Positions 1 through 7,099 of a stretch of 34,104 nucleotides of DNA are shown here, piece after piece. Position 1 is the stretch's first letter; the number at the start of each line of letters is the position of its first letter. Made by a program: the position numbers and the translations under genes. The DNA is from Synergistaceae bacterium (lineage in GTDB: Bacteria > Synergistota > Synergistia > Synergistales > Synergistaceae). The stretch is from assembly GCA_030533085.1 (NCBI GenBank), contig JAUNJZ010000028.1, positions 1 through 34,104 on the forward strand, in the 5' to 3' direction. Under the pieces are notes generated by a model. The model was given only the letters and a program-made list of their open reading frames with translations, was not told the DNA's origin and ran no database searches.

Positions 1-2
1 TA

Positions 3-30
3 TACAAGGCCGATGTTTTGTTGCCTTGTA
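3..30. repeat. 8-bp inverted repeat at left edge
   Basis: TACAAGGC (3-10) and GCCTTGTA (23-30) form a perfect 8-bp inverted repeat with a 12-nt loop, just downstream of the stop codon of the DUF501 gene. It could be the stem of a transcription terminator for that minus-strand operon, but a T tract in the minus direction would lie beyond the window edge and cannot be checked. Confidence 0.4.
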
Positions 31-42
31 ACTGCTGACTTA

Positions 43-636
43 TTATACGAGGGAGCCGGCGCATTCCATGGCTCCCAGTTCGGCGCGCAGCCAGCTTTCA
101 GCGGGGTGACTGCCTAGGCCGAGCAGCGTCGCCGTTTGCAGATGCAGGCATTTCGCCGCGTGAGGGTTTTCTTTCAGGTTTATTCCTCCGACTCCCGATT
201 CGGACAGGACGCGGGCTATGCCCGGCTTCATCTTTTTTATTCTTTCACGGCCGCGCGGAGGGATGAGAGAAAGGCGCAGCGCGGCATAGGCGGCGTGCCA
301 TTTTTTTACCGCTTCTCCGTCGGCGGCAAAAATGGTCTCCAGCTCCGCTATTTTATGCGCCGATTCCAGCTCGCCGCATCTGCGCCGCAGGTAGGGGCAG
401 GTAAGCCAGAAAAGCGTGGGAAATGGGAGCCCCTCCGGCGACAGCGGATTGGAGACGACGGCCTGCGGATAACCGCCGCCGCAGCGGCGGGCGACGAAGA
501 GCACCTCCGCGCAGTCGAATACGCGGCCTCGATTCTGTTTCAGCAGGATTTCTCTCTCTCCCTCGCGGAGGGGAGTCCAAAAGGCCGGAGGAGTCGCCTC
601 CTCCGGCCGTGATATTTCGTTTGACGCTTCGTTCAT
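43..636 (-). CDS. DUF501 domain-containing protein
   Basis: A 197-aa protein recognised as DUF501 (PF04417) by its hallmark segment around residues 60-82: a VVSNPL stretch, then LPFPTLFWLTCPYL with the invariant Pro-Thr-Leu-(F/Y)-Trp-Leu-Thr-Cys-Pro. The family has no established biochemical function. In other bacteria it is often found near cell-division or RNA-metabolism genes, which I recall rather than see here. Its ATG directly abuts the stop of the upstream S1-domain gene, so the two are probably co-transcribed and translationally coupled. The C-terminal half holds the conserved histidine segment HAAKCLHLQ. No signal peptide or membrane segment is visible, so the protein is probably cytosolic. 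Confidence 0.85.
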   Translation of the reverse strand: MNEASNEISRPEEATPPAFWTPLREGEREILLKQNRGRVFDCAEVLFVARRCGGGYPQAVVSNPLSPEGLPFPTLFWLTCPYLRRRCGELESAHKIAELETIFAADGEAVKKWHAAYAALRLSLIPPRGRERIKKMKPGIARVLSESGVGGINLKENPHAAKCLHLQTATLLGLGSHPAESWLRAELGAMECAGSLV

Positions 637-1071
637 TTATTTCTTTCCGGCGGAGCTGCCGCCGCCGCCACTGCCGCCGCGGCGTTTGTTTCCGCGGGGG
701 TCTTTGTTTTTGCTGTTGAGGTCGGCTATCTTCTCGTCGCTGAATTTCATGAAGTTGGTCAGCTTCTTTTCAAAATCCTCTTCACGATGCACGGGAGGAC
801 GAACCTCTCTTATTTGCAGCGCTTTGATTGAAAGGTCTATGCGCCCCTTGTCGTCGATTTTGATGACCTTTGCCGTGATTTTCTTGCCCTGTTCCAGCAC
901 GTCTTCAACTTTCTTAACGTAGTTGTGGGAGAGCTCCGAAATATGAACCATTGCCTTCTGCCCTGATTCCAGCCTGATAAAAGCACCGTACGGCGCGACA
1001 TGTTCCACTGTGCCGCTTACTGTCTCCCCTACGCTCACTGTCGGCGCCGCCGCAGCCACCTTCTCTGACAT
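637..1071 (-). CDS. S1 RNA-binding domain protein (YugI/GSP13-like)
   Basis: A 144-aa protein with a single S1 OB-fold at about residues 15-87. Visible S1 signatures are G-x-V-x-G-TVEHVAPYGAFIRLESG, the MVHISELS segment, and IKIDDKGRIDLSIKAL at the end of the fold. The C-terminal tail after residue 120 is rich in Gly, Ser, Lys and Arg and looks disordered and basic, as in small S1 proteins that associate with ribosomes or mRNA. This architecture resembles the general stress protein 13/YugI group. The start codon has only a distant GGAGG (about 14 nt upstream). A candidate promoter lies in the 112-bp gap after cheY, so the gene may be transcribed separately from the codY-cheY operon, together with the downstream DUF501 gene. 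Confidence 0.85.
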   Translation of the reverse strand: MSEKVAAAAPTVSVGETVSGTVEHVAPYGAFIRLESGQKAMVHISELSHNYVKKVEDVLEQGKKITAKVIKIDDKGRIDLSIKALQIREVRPPVHREEDFEKKLTNFMKFSDEKIADLNSKNKDPRGNKRRGGSGGGGSSAGKK

Positions 1072-1152
1072 CTGTGGTTTCTGACCTCCAAAATAATTTT
1101 TTAAAGACGATAGATATCCGCCGGTCCCTTATCGGATTACCAGACGCATTTT

Positions 1153-1181
1153 ATCATATTTTTCTCTTTCAGTGTTGCGAA
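1153..1181 (-). promoter_or_regulatory. Candidate promoter for S1-domain gene
   Basis: On the minus strand TTCGCA (-35, 4/6 match) and TATGAT (-10, 5/6 match) are separated by exactly 17 nt in the AT-rich gap between cheY and the S1-domain gene. The predicted start of transcription would leave a leader of about 75 nt. Supported by consensus match only. Confidence 0.45.
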
Positions 1182-1183
1182 TT

Positions 1184-1546
1184 TTAAGCTATCGAACGCT
1201 CCAGAGCCTCTTTGACGCGCTCGGACTGGAGAGGCTTGATAAAGAAGTCCGCCGCTCCGGCGCGTATCGCCTCAATAACCTGATTTTGCTGATTCATCGC
1301 GCATACCATGACGACTTTCGCGTCAGGATTGCCGCTCTTTATCGCCTTCAGCGCCTCTATGCCGTCCATTGCGGGCATAGAGATGTCGAGCGTGACGACG
1401 TCCGGTTTCAGCTTCTCGTACAGTCTGACAGCCTCTTCCCCGTCCTCCGCCTCTCCGACGACGTCGTATCCCTCTCTTATGAGCATGTCCTTCAGAATCA
1501 TACGCATGTGTACGGAATCGTCCGCTATAAGAACTCTCGCTTTCAT
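1184..1546 (-). CDS. cheY: Single-domain response regulator, CheY-like
   Basis: A 120-aa stand-alone receiver domain with no output domain. The acidic pocket is D9-D10, the phospho-acceptor is D54 (in TLDISMP) and the conserved lysine is K104 (FFIKPLQ). The segment M84-x-QQ-x-x-VIEAIRAGAADF closely resembles CheY proteins of the Thermotoga type, which bind the flagellar switch. The conserved Ser/Thr that normally couples phosphorylation to conformational change is Cys82 here (MVCAMNQQ), which is unusual. The gene starts 20 bp after codY, in the position where the flagellar/chemotaxis operon begins in Bacillus. No partner kinase or flagellar gene is in the window, so a chemotaxis role is inferred from the family and from synteny. 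Confidence 0.88.
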   Translation of the reverse strand: MKARVLIADDSVHMRMILKDMLIREGYDVVGEAEDGEEAVRLYEKLKPDVVTLDISMPAMDGIEALKAIKSGNPDAKVVMVCAMNQQNQVIEAIRAGAADFFIKPLQSERVKEALERSIA

Positions 1547-1566
1547 CGCTGCCGCCCCTTTCGCCT

Positions 1567-2403
1567 TTATCTGGCTGATATGCCGAGCTCTTCAAGGAAG
1601 AGCGGGCTAAGTACTTTTATATAGGTTCCCTTCATGCCAAGACTTCTGCTCTCTATTATACCCGCGCTTCCCAGTTTTCTCAGCGCGTTTACTATGACGC
1701 TTCTCGTAACTCCGACTCTGTCCGCGACTTTGCTCGCGACGACGACGCCTTCGGGGCCGCCGAGGTCTTCTATGATGTGGCGCACTGATTCCACTTCGGA
1801 GTATGAGAGCGCGCGCATGGCCATCTGAACGACAAGGCGCTCCCTGCCGCGTTCCTCTATCGTTTTGCCTTTGTCGTTGAGTATCTCAAGGCCGACGACC
1901 GTCGAGAGATATTCCGCGAGGACAAGGTCGCGCGTGTCGAACTGGCAGCCGAAGCGCGCCAGTATCAGCGTGCCGAGCCGCTCTCCCGCGCCGCTTATCG
2001 GCACTATGAGCACATGCTTGTTGGAATAGGCGCAGGGCTGGTCTACCGCATAGGCGCAGAGGCCGTGGTCTGTATGGTTGAGGACCGATTCGTGGAACTG
2101 GTTCACCTTTTCGACGTAGGCGGCGGGCATACAGCCGTTGATAAGCGTATCGGCCATTATCGGGCAGTCGTATTCGCTGACCCAGGCGTAGCCGAGTATC
2201 CGTCCGTCTTTGTTGATGACGTAGACGTTGGCGGCGGAGAGATCGCACATCAGCCGCGACAGCTTCTGATAGTCCGGCACGCCGCGGTCTTTGCGCGATT
2301 GCAGCACGCGGCTGACGACCCTTGTCTTTTCCAGCAGGTCCTGCATGGCGGACTGGTTCATTATTTTAGGACGATTTTCAATAAGTTCTTTTGGTGTTTC
2401 CAT
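1567..2403 (-). CDS. codY: GTP- and BCAA-sensing global regulator CodY
   Basis: A 278-aa CodY. The N-terminal GAF domain (about 20-165), which binds branched-chain amino acids in the family, is followed by a linker helix and a winged helix-turn-helix at about 222-264. The recognition segment VADRVGVTRSVIVNAL followed by SRSLGMKGTYIKV is almost identical to the family consensus. In Firmicutes CodY represses nitrogen and amino-acid catabolism genes when GTP and isoleucine/valine are plentiful. It sits 33 bp behind xerC, as in Bacillus (codV-clpQ-clpY-codY), but without the clpQY/hslVU pair. Its ribosome-binding site is GGGGAGG about 10 nt upstream. A near-perfect CodY box lies in the promoter of the xerC-codY unit (3385-3399), which points to autoregulation. 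Length is slightly above the roughly 260 aa of Bacillus CodY. Confidence 0.96.
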   Translation of the reverse strand: METPKELIENRPKIMNQSAMQDLLEKTRVVSRVLQSRKDRGVPDYQKLSRLMCDLSAANVYVINKDGRILGYAWVSEYDCPIMADTLINGCMPAAYVEKVNQFHESVLNHTDHGLCAYAVDQPCAYSNKHVLIVPISGAGERLGTLILARFGCQFDTRDLVLAEYLSTVVGLEILNDKGKTIEERGRERLVVQMAMRALSYSEVESVRHIIEDLGGPEGVVVASKVADRVGVTRSVIVNALRKLGSAGIIESRSLGMKGTYIKVLSPLFLEELGISAR

Positions 2404-2436
2404 TATATGACTGCCTCCCCTGAATACTTGTCGCTT

Positions 2437-3345
2437 TTAATTGTCAGCTCCCTCATCCGCGGTCGCCCGCGGGTGAGAGGCCATATAGCTTTTTTTTATC
2501 TGCTCCGAGGTTATCGTCAGATAGCGCTGTGTGGACGCTATGCTGTCATGTCCGAGCATTTCCTGCATCACGCGCAGAGGCGCGCCGTTTTCAAGCATGT
2601 GCGTCGCGCAGCAGTGGCGCAGCGTGTGCGGCGTCACTCCGTGCAGCCCGAGCCTCGCGGCCGCCCGCAGTACGACGCGGTCAACCGTCCTCACGGTGAG
2701 CCGTTCCGCCCCCTTCGCGGAGAGAAACAGCGGGGCTTTCGTATCAAGGCAGGTGATGTCGCGCCATTCTTCAAGCATTTCTTTCAACCCTCTGCCAAAG
2801 GGGACAAGGCGCTCTTTTTCACCTTTGCCCATGATCCTCAGCGTGCGCTCCTCCGTATCGACCATATCCCAGTTGAGCCCTATAAGCTCAGAGACGCGCA
2901 GCCCAGCTCCGTAGAGCAGTTCGAGTATCAGTCTGTCGCGCATGTAGCTTTTCGAGCTTTTGTCCGGCCCTTCGGTCAGCAGCTTTACCGTCTGTCCGTA
3001 GGAGAGGGCGCGCGGCAGCGGCTCCGTTTTTTTCGGCCCCTTGACGCCTGGGGAGGGATCATTTTCCAGCTTTCCGCTCTCCCAGAGCCAGGCCGTGAAG
3101 CCGCGAACGGCGGAGAGCCTTCTTGATGCGGATGTCTTTGCCTCTCCGACGCCTATGATGCTGCTGATAAATATCCTGACAGCCCGCGTGTCTATATCGG
3201 CCACATCGAAAATACCCTGCCCGTCAAGATAGTCTTTGAAGTGTCTGAGATCTATCCTGTAGTTCAGCGTCGTGTGGGGCGACTTGCCCTCCGAGGCCAG
3301 ATATTCGATATAGCTGTCAATGTTCTCCGCGACATTCTCTATCAT
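2437..3345 (-). CDS. xerC: Tyrosine recombinase XerC (CodV-like)
   Basis: Site-specific recombinase expected to resolve chromosome dimers at dif. Counted from the ATG at 3345 it is 302 aa: an N-terminal SAM-like core-binding domain (about 1-90) and a C-terminal catalytic domain (about 110-290). The full catalytic set is visible: R150 (GAGLRVSEL), K174 (MGKGEK), H240 and R243 (HTLRH), H266 (MLGHDS) and nucleophile Y275 (TQRYL). An upstream in-frame GTG at 3402 would add 19 residues. I reject it because that segment spans the promoter and CodY box and matches no family N-terminus. No Shine-Dalgarno precedes ATG 3345, and one candidate promoter would initiate almost at this ATG, so a leaderless mRNA is possible. 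Gene order trmFO-xerC-codY is conserved with Firmicutes. Confidence 0.93.
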   Translation of the reverse strand: MIENVAENIDSYIEYLASEGKSPHTTLNYRIDLRHFKDYLDGQGIFDVADIDTRAVRIFISSIIGVGEAKTSASRRLSAVRGFTAWLWESGKLENDPSPGVKGPKKTEPLPRALSYGQTVKLLTEGPDKSSKSYMRDRLILELLYGAGLRVSELIGLNWDMVDTEERTLRIMGKGEKERLVPFGRGLKEMLEEWRDITCLDTKAPLFLSAKGAERLTVRTVDRVVLRAAARLGLHGVTPHTLRHCCATHMLENGAPLRVMQEMLGHDSIASTQRYLTITSEQIKKSYMASHPRATADEGADN

Positions 3346-3352
3346 GTTCGGT

Positions 3353-3380
3353 ATTTTATCATGAAAATTGTAAATATCAA
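3353..3380 (-). promoter_or_regulatory. Candidate promoter of xerC-codY-cheY
   Basis: Minus-strand TTGATA (3375-3380) and TAAAAT (3353-3358) are spaced by 16 nt. Transcription would start at or next to the xerC ATG at 3345, matching the lack of a ribosome-binding site there. A second possible promoter, TTGATG (3410-3415)-N18-TAAAAT (3386-3391), overlaps the CodY box and would give a leader of about 33 nt. Which one is used cannot be told from sequence. Confidence 0.5.
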
Positions 3381-3384
3381 GCGG

Positions 3385-3399
3385 AATTTTAAGAAAATT
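3385..3399. promoter_or_regulatory. CodY box
   Basis: The 15-mer AATTTTAAGAAAATT matches the published CodY consensus AATTTTCWGAAAATT at 14 of 15 positions, and its two 6-bp arms are perfectly palindromic. It lies between trmFO and xerC, just upstream of one candidate promoter and over the -10 of another. A match this close is unlikely by chance in GC-rich DNA. Confidence 0.75.
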
Positions 3400-3426
3400 C
3401 ACAAGTAAACATCAAATGTGTACTAT

Positions 3427-4782
3427 TTAACAAACTCCTTTTTTCGGAAAGAGTTCGGGGTTTTCGGCGATGAATTTTTCCAGCGCTTCTATGGCTCTTT
3501 TCGCGTAGGCTTCGCAGCGTTCCGTTCTTTTGCGTATCTTTTTCGTTCCGCACTTCGGGAAGATGCCGAGGTTGACGTTCATCGGCTGGAAGCTTCCGGG
3601 GAGCGCAGTTTTCAGGTAGTTGAGCAGGGAGCCTATCGCTGTCTCCGCCGGAAATTCGGGGGCTTTCAGCCCTTGCGTATGGCGGCAGGCGAAGAGCGCC
3701 GCCGCAAGTCCGGTCGCGGTGCTTTCCATGTAGCCTTCGACGCCGGAGGCCTGCCCCGCGATGTAAAGGGCCTCGCGTCCGCGAAAGCGGAGGCAGCCGT
3801 CAAGCACCCTTGGGGCGCAGACGAAAAGGTTTCTGTGCATCACGCCTTTGCGCGCGAATTCCGCTTCGCGCAGCGCGGGAATAAGGCGGAATACGCGCTC
3901 CTGCTCTCCCCATTTCAGATTTGTCTGAAAGCCGACGATGTTGAATAGCGTTCCTTCTTCATTATCCTGACGCAGCTGAACGACGGCGTAAGGCTCTTCT
4001 CCGCCGCAGGCGGCTTCAAAGCCTACCGGGCGCAGCGGGCCGAAGAGCAGCGTCTTTTCGCCGCGTCCGGCGATGACCTCCACCGGCAGGCAGCCCTCGA
4101 AATGACGCTGCTGTTCCGCCTCGAAGTCGTGGCGCGGCGCGGTCTCAGCGCTTACAAGCGCCTGCCAGAAGAGCTTGTATTCTTCCTCGTTCATCGGGCA
4201 GTTGATATAATCGCCCTCCGCGCCGTAGCGGTTGGCTCTGAAAGCCTTCGTCATATCTACCGTGCTTACCTCCACTATAGGGGCGACGGCGTCGTAGAAG
4301 TAGAGAAAATCTTCGCCGGTCAGCTTCGCAAGCTCCGCCGCCATCGTCGCGCTGGTGAGCGGCCCTGTGGCGATTATCGCAGGCTCGAGAGGTATCTCGC
4401 AGAGCTCTTCGCGTATCAGCTCTATATTTTCGTGCGCGCGGATCTTCTCCTCCACCATGCGCGCAAAGCGTTCGCGATCCACGGCCAGCGCGTTTCCCGC
4501 CGGCACGCGCGTCGCCTCGGCGCATTCCATGATGAGGCTGCCCATACGTTTCAGCTCAGCCTTCAGGATGCCGGCAGGGGTGGTCGTCCTGTCGCCGCCA
4601 AGCGAGTTGCTGCATACAAGCTCGGCGAGATAACTGCTCTCGTGAGCGGGAGTCATCTTTTCAGGACGCATTTCGTAAAGCTTCACGCGGAAGCCGCGAA
4701 GGGCGAGCTGCCATGCAGCCTCGGAGCCGGCGAGCCCTCCTCCGACGACTGTGACGCTCTTACATGTCTGAGGCGTCGTCAT
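3427..4782 (-). CDS. trmFO: Folate-dependent tRNA (uracil-54-C5) methyltransferase TrmFO
   Basis: FAD enzyme that makes m5U54 in the T-loop of tRNA using methylenetetrahydrofolate. From the ATG at 4782 it is 451 aa, normal for the family. The N-terminal Rossmann FAD motif VVGGGLAGSEAAW is at about residues 12-24, and the family segments YEMRP, LVCSNSLGGD (conserved Cys) and IVGFQTNLKWGEQ are present. The conserved GQ-x-SGVEGYMES block lies in the C-terminal half. An open frame continues upstream inside topA, but only the downstream start fits the family. A TTG at 4788 is an alternative because it lies 7 nt from an AGGAG. The gene overlaps the end of topA by 23 bp and is followed by xerC, the classic topA-trmFO-xerC order. 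Confidence 0.95.
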   Translation of the reverse strand: MTTPQTCKSVTVVGGGLAGSEAAWQLALRGFRVKLYEMRPEKMTPAHESSYLAELVCSNSLGGDRTTTPAGILKAELKRMGSLIMECAEATRVPAGNALAVDRERFARMVEEKIRAHENIELIREELCEIPLEPAIIATGPLTSATMAAELAKLTGEDFLYFYDAVAPIVEVSTVDMTKAFRANRYGAEGDYINCPMNEEEYKLFWQALVSAETAPRHDFEAEQQRHFEGCLPVEVIAGRGEKTLLFGPLRPVGFEAACGGEEPYAVVQLRQDNEEGTLFNIVGFQTNLKWGEQERVFRLIPALREAEFARKGVMHRNLFVCAPRVLDGCLRFRGREALYIAGQASGVEGYMESTATGLAAALFACRHTQGLKAPEFPAETAIGSLLNYLKTALPGSFQPMNVNLGIFPKCGTKKIRKRTERCEAYAKRAIEALEKFIAENPELFPKKGVC

Positions 4783-7078
4783 CTGCAATACGCGGCTCCT
4801 GAGCCGCCCCCTCTTCCTTGCCGGGCTTTTTCCATGAGACGTAGTCGCAGTCGGGGTAACGCTCGCAGCCGTAGAAGAAACGCCCCGCCATCTTGCCTTT
4901 GGAGGCCTTTCTGCGAACAAGCTCGCCCTCTCCGCATTTGGGGCATTTTATCCCCGTCGTCTTGACTATCTTCCGCGTATATTTGCATTCGGGGTAGCCG
5001 GTGCAGGCGATGAACTCTCCGAAGCGTCCGCGCTTTATTATCAGCTCATGGCCGCATTCGGGGCATTTTTCGCCTATAAGCTCCGGCTCCGGCCTCATGC
5101 TCTCGCCGTGGGCCGAGACATCCTCTACCACAGGCTTGAAGCCCCGCCAGAAGTCCCCCATCAGCTTTTTCCACTCTATTTCGCCGGATTCGACCTGGTC
5201 AAGCTCCCGCTCCATCCCAGCCGTGAAATCGACATTTATCAGCGAGGAGAAGTATTTTACGAGGAAGCTGTTGACTAGCCGCCCAAGCTTCGTGGGGTTG
5301 AGCTTTTTGTCCTCTTCGCCGCGCTCGACGTAGCCGCGCAGAAGAAGCGTTTCGATTATCGTCGCGTAGGTAGACGGCCGTCCGATGCCCTTTTCTTCCA
5401 GAGCCTTGATAAGTCCGGCCTCTGTGTACTGCGGCTGCGGCTGCGTGAATTTCTGCTCTTTTTCGATATTTTCCAGTTCGAGCCTTTCGCCCTTGACCGC
5501 CGGTTCGATATCCACATCCTTCACTCCGAGCGGATAGAGGCGTCCCCAGCCGTCGAAAGTGACGACCGTGCCGGACTGCTTCATCTGGTAATCGGCGGAG
5601 CTGCATATAAGGTTTGTGCGCGCCACTACCGCCTCCTTCATCTGGCTCGCGATGAAGCGGCTCCATATCAGCTCATAGAGCTTGTATTGCTCCGGCGTCA
5701 GGTAGGCTTTTATAGATTCGGGCGTCAGCGCCGCGTCCGTGGCGCGTATCGCCTCGTGGGCGTCCTGCGCCTTGCCTTTTGGGGTGTATTCGTTGGCCTT
5801 CTCCGGCAGATAGGCGTCGCCGAAGCTGCTTTTTATAAAGGCGCGCGAGGCCTCCAGCGCCTCAGGGGCGAGGCGAAGGCTGTCGGTGCGCATGTAGGTG
5901 ATAAGTCCCGTAGGGCCGCGTCCAGGTATCTCTATCCCCTCATAGAGAGCCTGCGCAATACGCATCGTCCGCCTTGGGGCGAAACCGCAGCGGCGCGAGG
6001 CTTCCTGCTGTAATGTGCTGGTTTTGAAGGGCGGGTTGGGCTGTTTTTTGCTTTCTTTCGTGCTGAAATCCTCAACGACGAGCTTTCCGGCGCGTATTTC
6101 GCCCTCTATCCGATCGGCCTCTTCGGCGTTTTCGATCGTCAGCGGCCTGTTTTTATATTTTTCCACGCGCAGCTTGTAGCGGCGTTTCGCGTCGAGGCTG
6201 CGCCCGCCGACGTCCATCAGCCAGTATTCCTCCGGTATGAAGCGCTCTATTTCGTCCTGACGCTCGCAGACGATGCGCAGCGCAACGGACTGAACGCGCC
6301 CGGCGGAGAGGCCGCGCTGCACCTTGTACCAAAGCAGCGGGCTCAGCTCATAGCCGACGAGGCGGTCAAGCACGCGCCGCGCCTGCTGCGCCTCGACAAG
6401 CTGCATATTGATATTGTCCGGCTCAGAGACGGCGCTTTTTACGCCGTGTTCCGTGATTTCATGCATTCTGATACGGCAGCGTTCGTTCATGTCTATACCG
6501 AGCAGCGTCGCGAGATGCCACGCTATCGCCTCGCCTTCGCGGTCGGGGTCGGAGGCGAGCAGCGTGTGGGCGCTCACGGATGAAGCGCCTTTCAGCGTCT
6601 TTATCAGGTCGGCCTTTCCGCGCACCTGTATATATTCCGGCTCAAAGTCATTTTCCAAATCTATCGCCAGCCGCCCCTTGGGAAGGTCGCGGACATGGCC
6701 GACGCTGGCAAGCACCTTATATTTTCCTCCGAGTATCTTTTCCAGCGTCTTCGCTTTCGCTGGGGATTCGACTATCACAAGAGTCTTTCCGTCGTACTGG
6801 GAGAATTTTTCCGTCTTTGAGCGGCTTTTGGCTGCCGGCTTTTTCGCAGCGCATTTCTTCGCCGTGCTTTTCTTTTCCGTGCTTTTCTTTTCGGCGGCGC
6901 TCTTCGCGCTTTTCGCGCTCTTTTCTTTCGCTGTGCTCTTTTCTTTCGTCGCGGCGGAGCTTTTCTTCGCGGCCGCGCTTTTTGCGCTCTTTTTAGCGGG
7001 GGCGCTTTTCTTTACCGCCTCTTCCTTTATATCCTGGGGGGCCGCGTCGTCCCGCGGCACAGTCTTTTTAGCAGCCAT
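4760..7078 (-). CDS. topA: DNA topoisomerase I with lysine-rich N-terminal tail
   Basis: Type IA topoisomerase of 772 aa that relaxes negative supercoils. The TOPRIM domain starts near residue 98 (TLVIVESPAKAKT, catalytic E104) and has the D177-x-D179-x-E181 metal triad in SDPDREGEAIAW. The nucleophile is Y395 in GLITYMRTDS. Two C-terminal four-Cys zinc ribbons are visible (CPECG...CTGYPEC and CPKCG...CERYPDC). Residues 1-92 form an extra tail with about 29% Lys plus Ala and Ser in AKKSA-like repeats, resembling histone H1 or the C-terminal tails of actinobacterial TopA, but placed at the N-terminus. The gene follows dprA by 21 bp and overlaps trmFO. Confidence 0.96.
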   Translation of the reverse strand: MAAKKTVPRDDAAPQDIKEEAVKKSAPAKKSAKSAAAKKSSAATKEKSTAKEKSAKSAKSAAEKKSTEKKSTAKKCAAKKPAAKSRSKTEKFSQYDGKTLVIVESPAKAKTLEKILGGKYKVLASVGHVRDLPKGRLAIDLENDFEPEYIQVRGKADLIKTLKGASSVSAHTLLASDPDREGEAIAWHLATLLGIDMNERCRIRMHEITEHGVKSAVSEPDNINMQLVEAQQARRVLDRLVGYELSPLLWYKVQRGLSAGRVQSVALRIVCERQDEIERFIPEEYWLMDVGGRSLDAKRRYKLRVEKYKNRPLTIENAEEADRIEGEIRAGKLVVEDFSTKESKKQPNPPFKTSTLQQEASRRCGFAPRRTMRIAQALYEGIEIPGRGPTGLITYMRTDSLRLAPEALEASRAFIKSSFGDAYLPEKANEYTPKGKAQDAHEAIRATDAALTPESIKAYLTPEQYKLYELIWSRFIASQMKEAVVARTNLICSSADYQMKQSGTVVTFDGWGRLYPLGVKDVDIEPAVKGERLELENIEKEQKFTQPQPQYTEAGLIKALEEKGIGRPSTYATIIETLLLRGYVERGEEDKKLNPTKLGRLVNSFLVKYFSSLINVDFTAGMERELDQVESGEIEWKKLMGDFWRGFKPVVEDVSAHGESMRPEPELIGEKCPECGHELIIKRGRFGEFIACTGYPECKYTRKIVKTTGIKCPKCGEGELVRRKASKGKMAGRFFYGCERYPDCDYVSWKKPGKEEGAAQEPRIADDDASDM

Positions 7079-7099
7079 GTTGAGCCGTACACCTCTCTT

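Noticed and set aside
2014-3126. Plus-strand 370-codon open frame antisense to codY and xerC
   Set aside because: It spans two real genes with strong motif support on the other strand and the translation shows no recognisable domain. Long antisense frames are expected in GC-rich DNA.
4783-4920. 46-codon upstream extension of trmFO
   Set aside because: It lies wholly inside the topA zinc-ribbon coding region and has no similarity to the TrmFO N-terminus.
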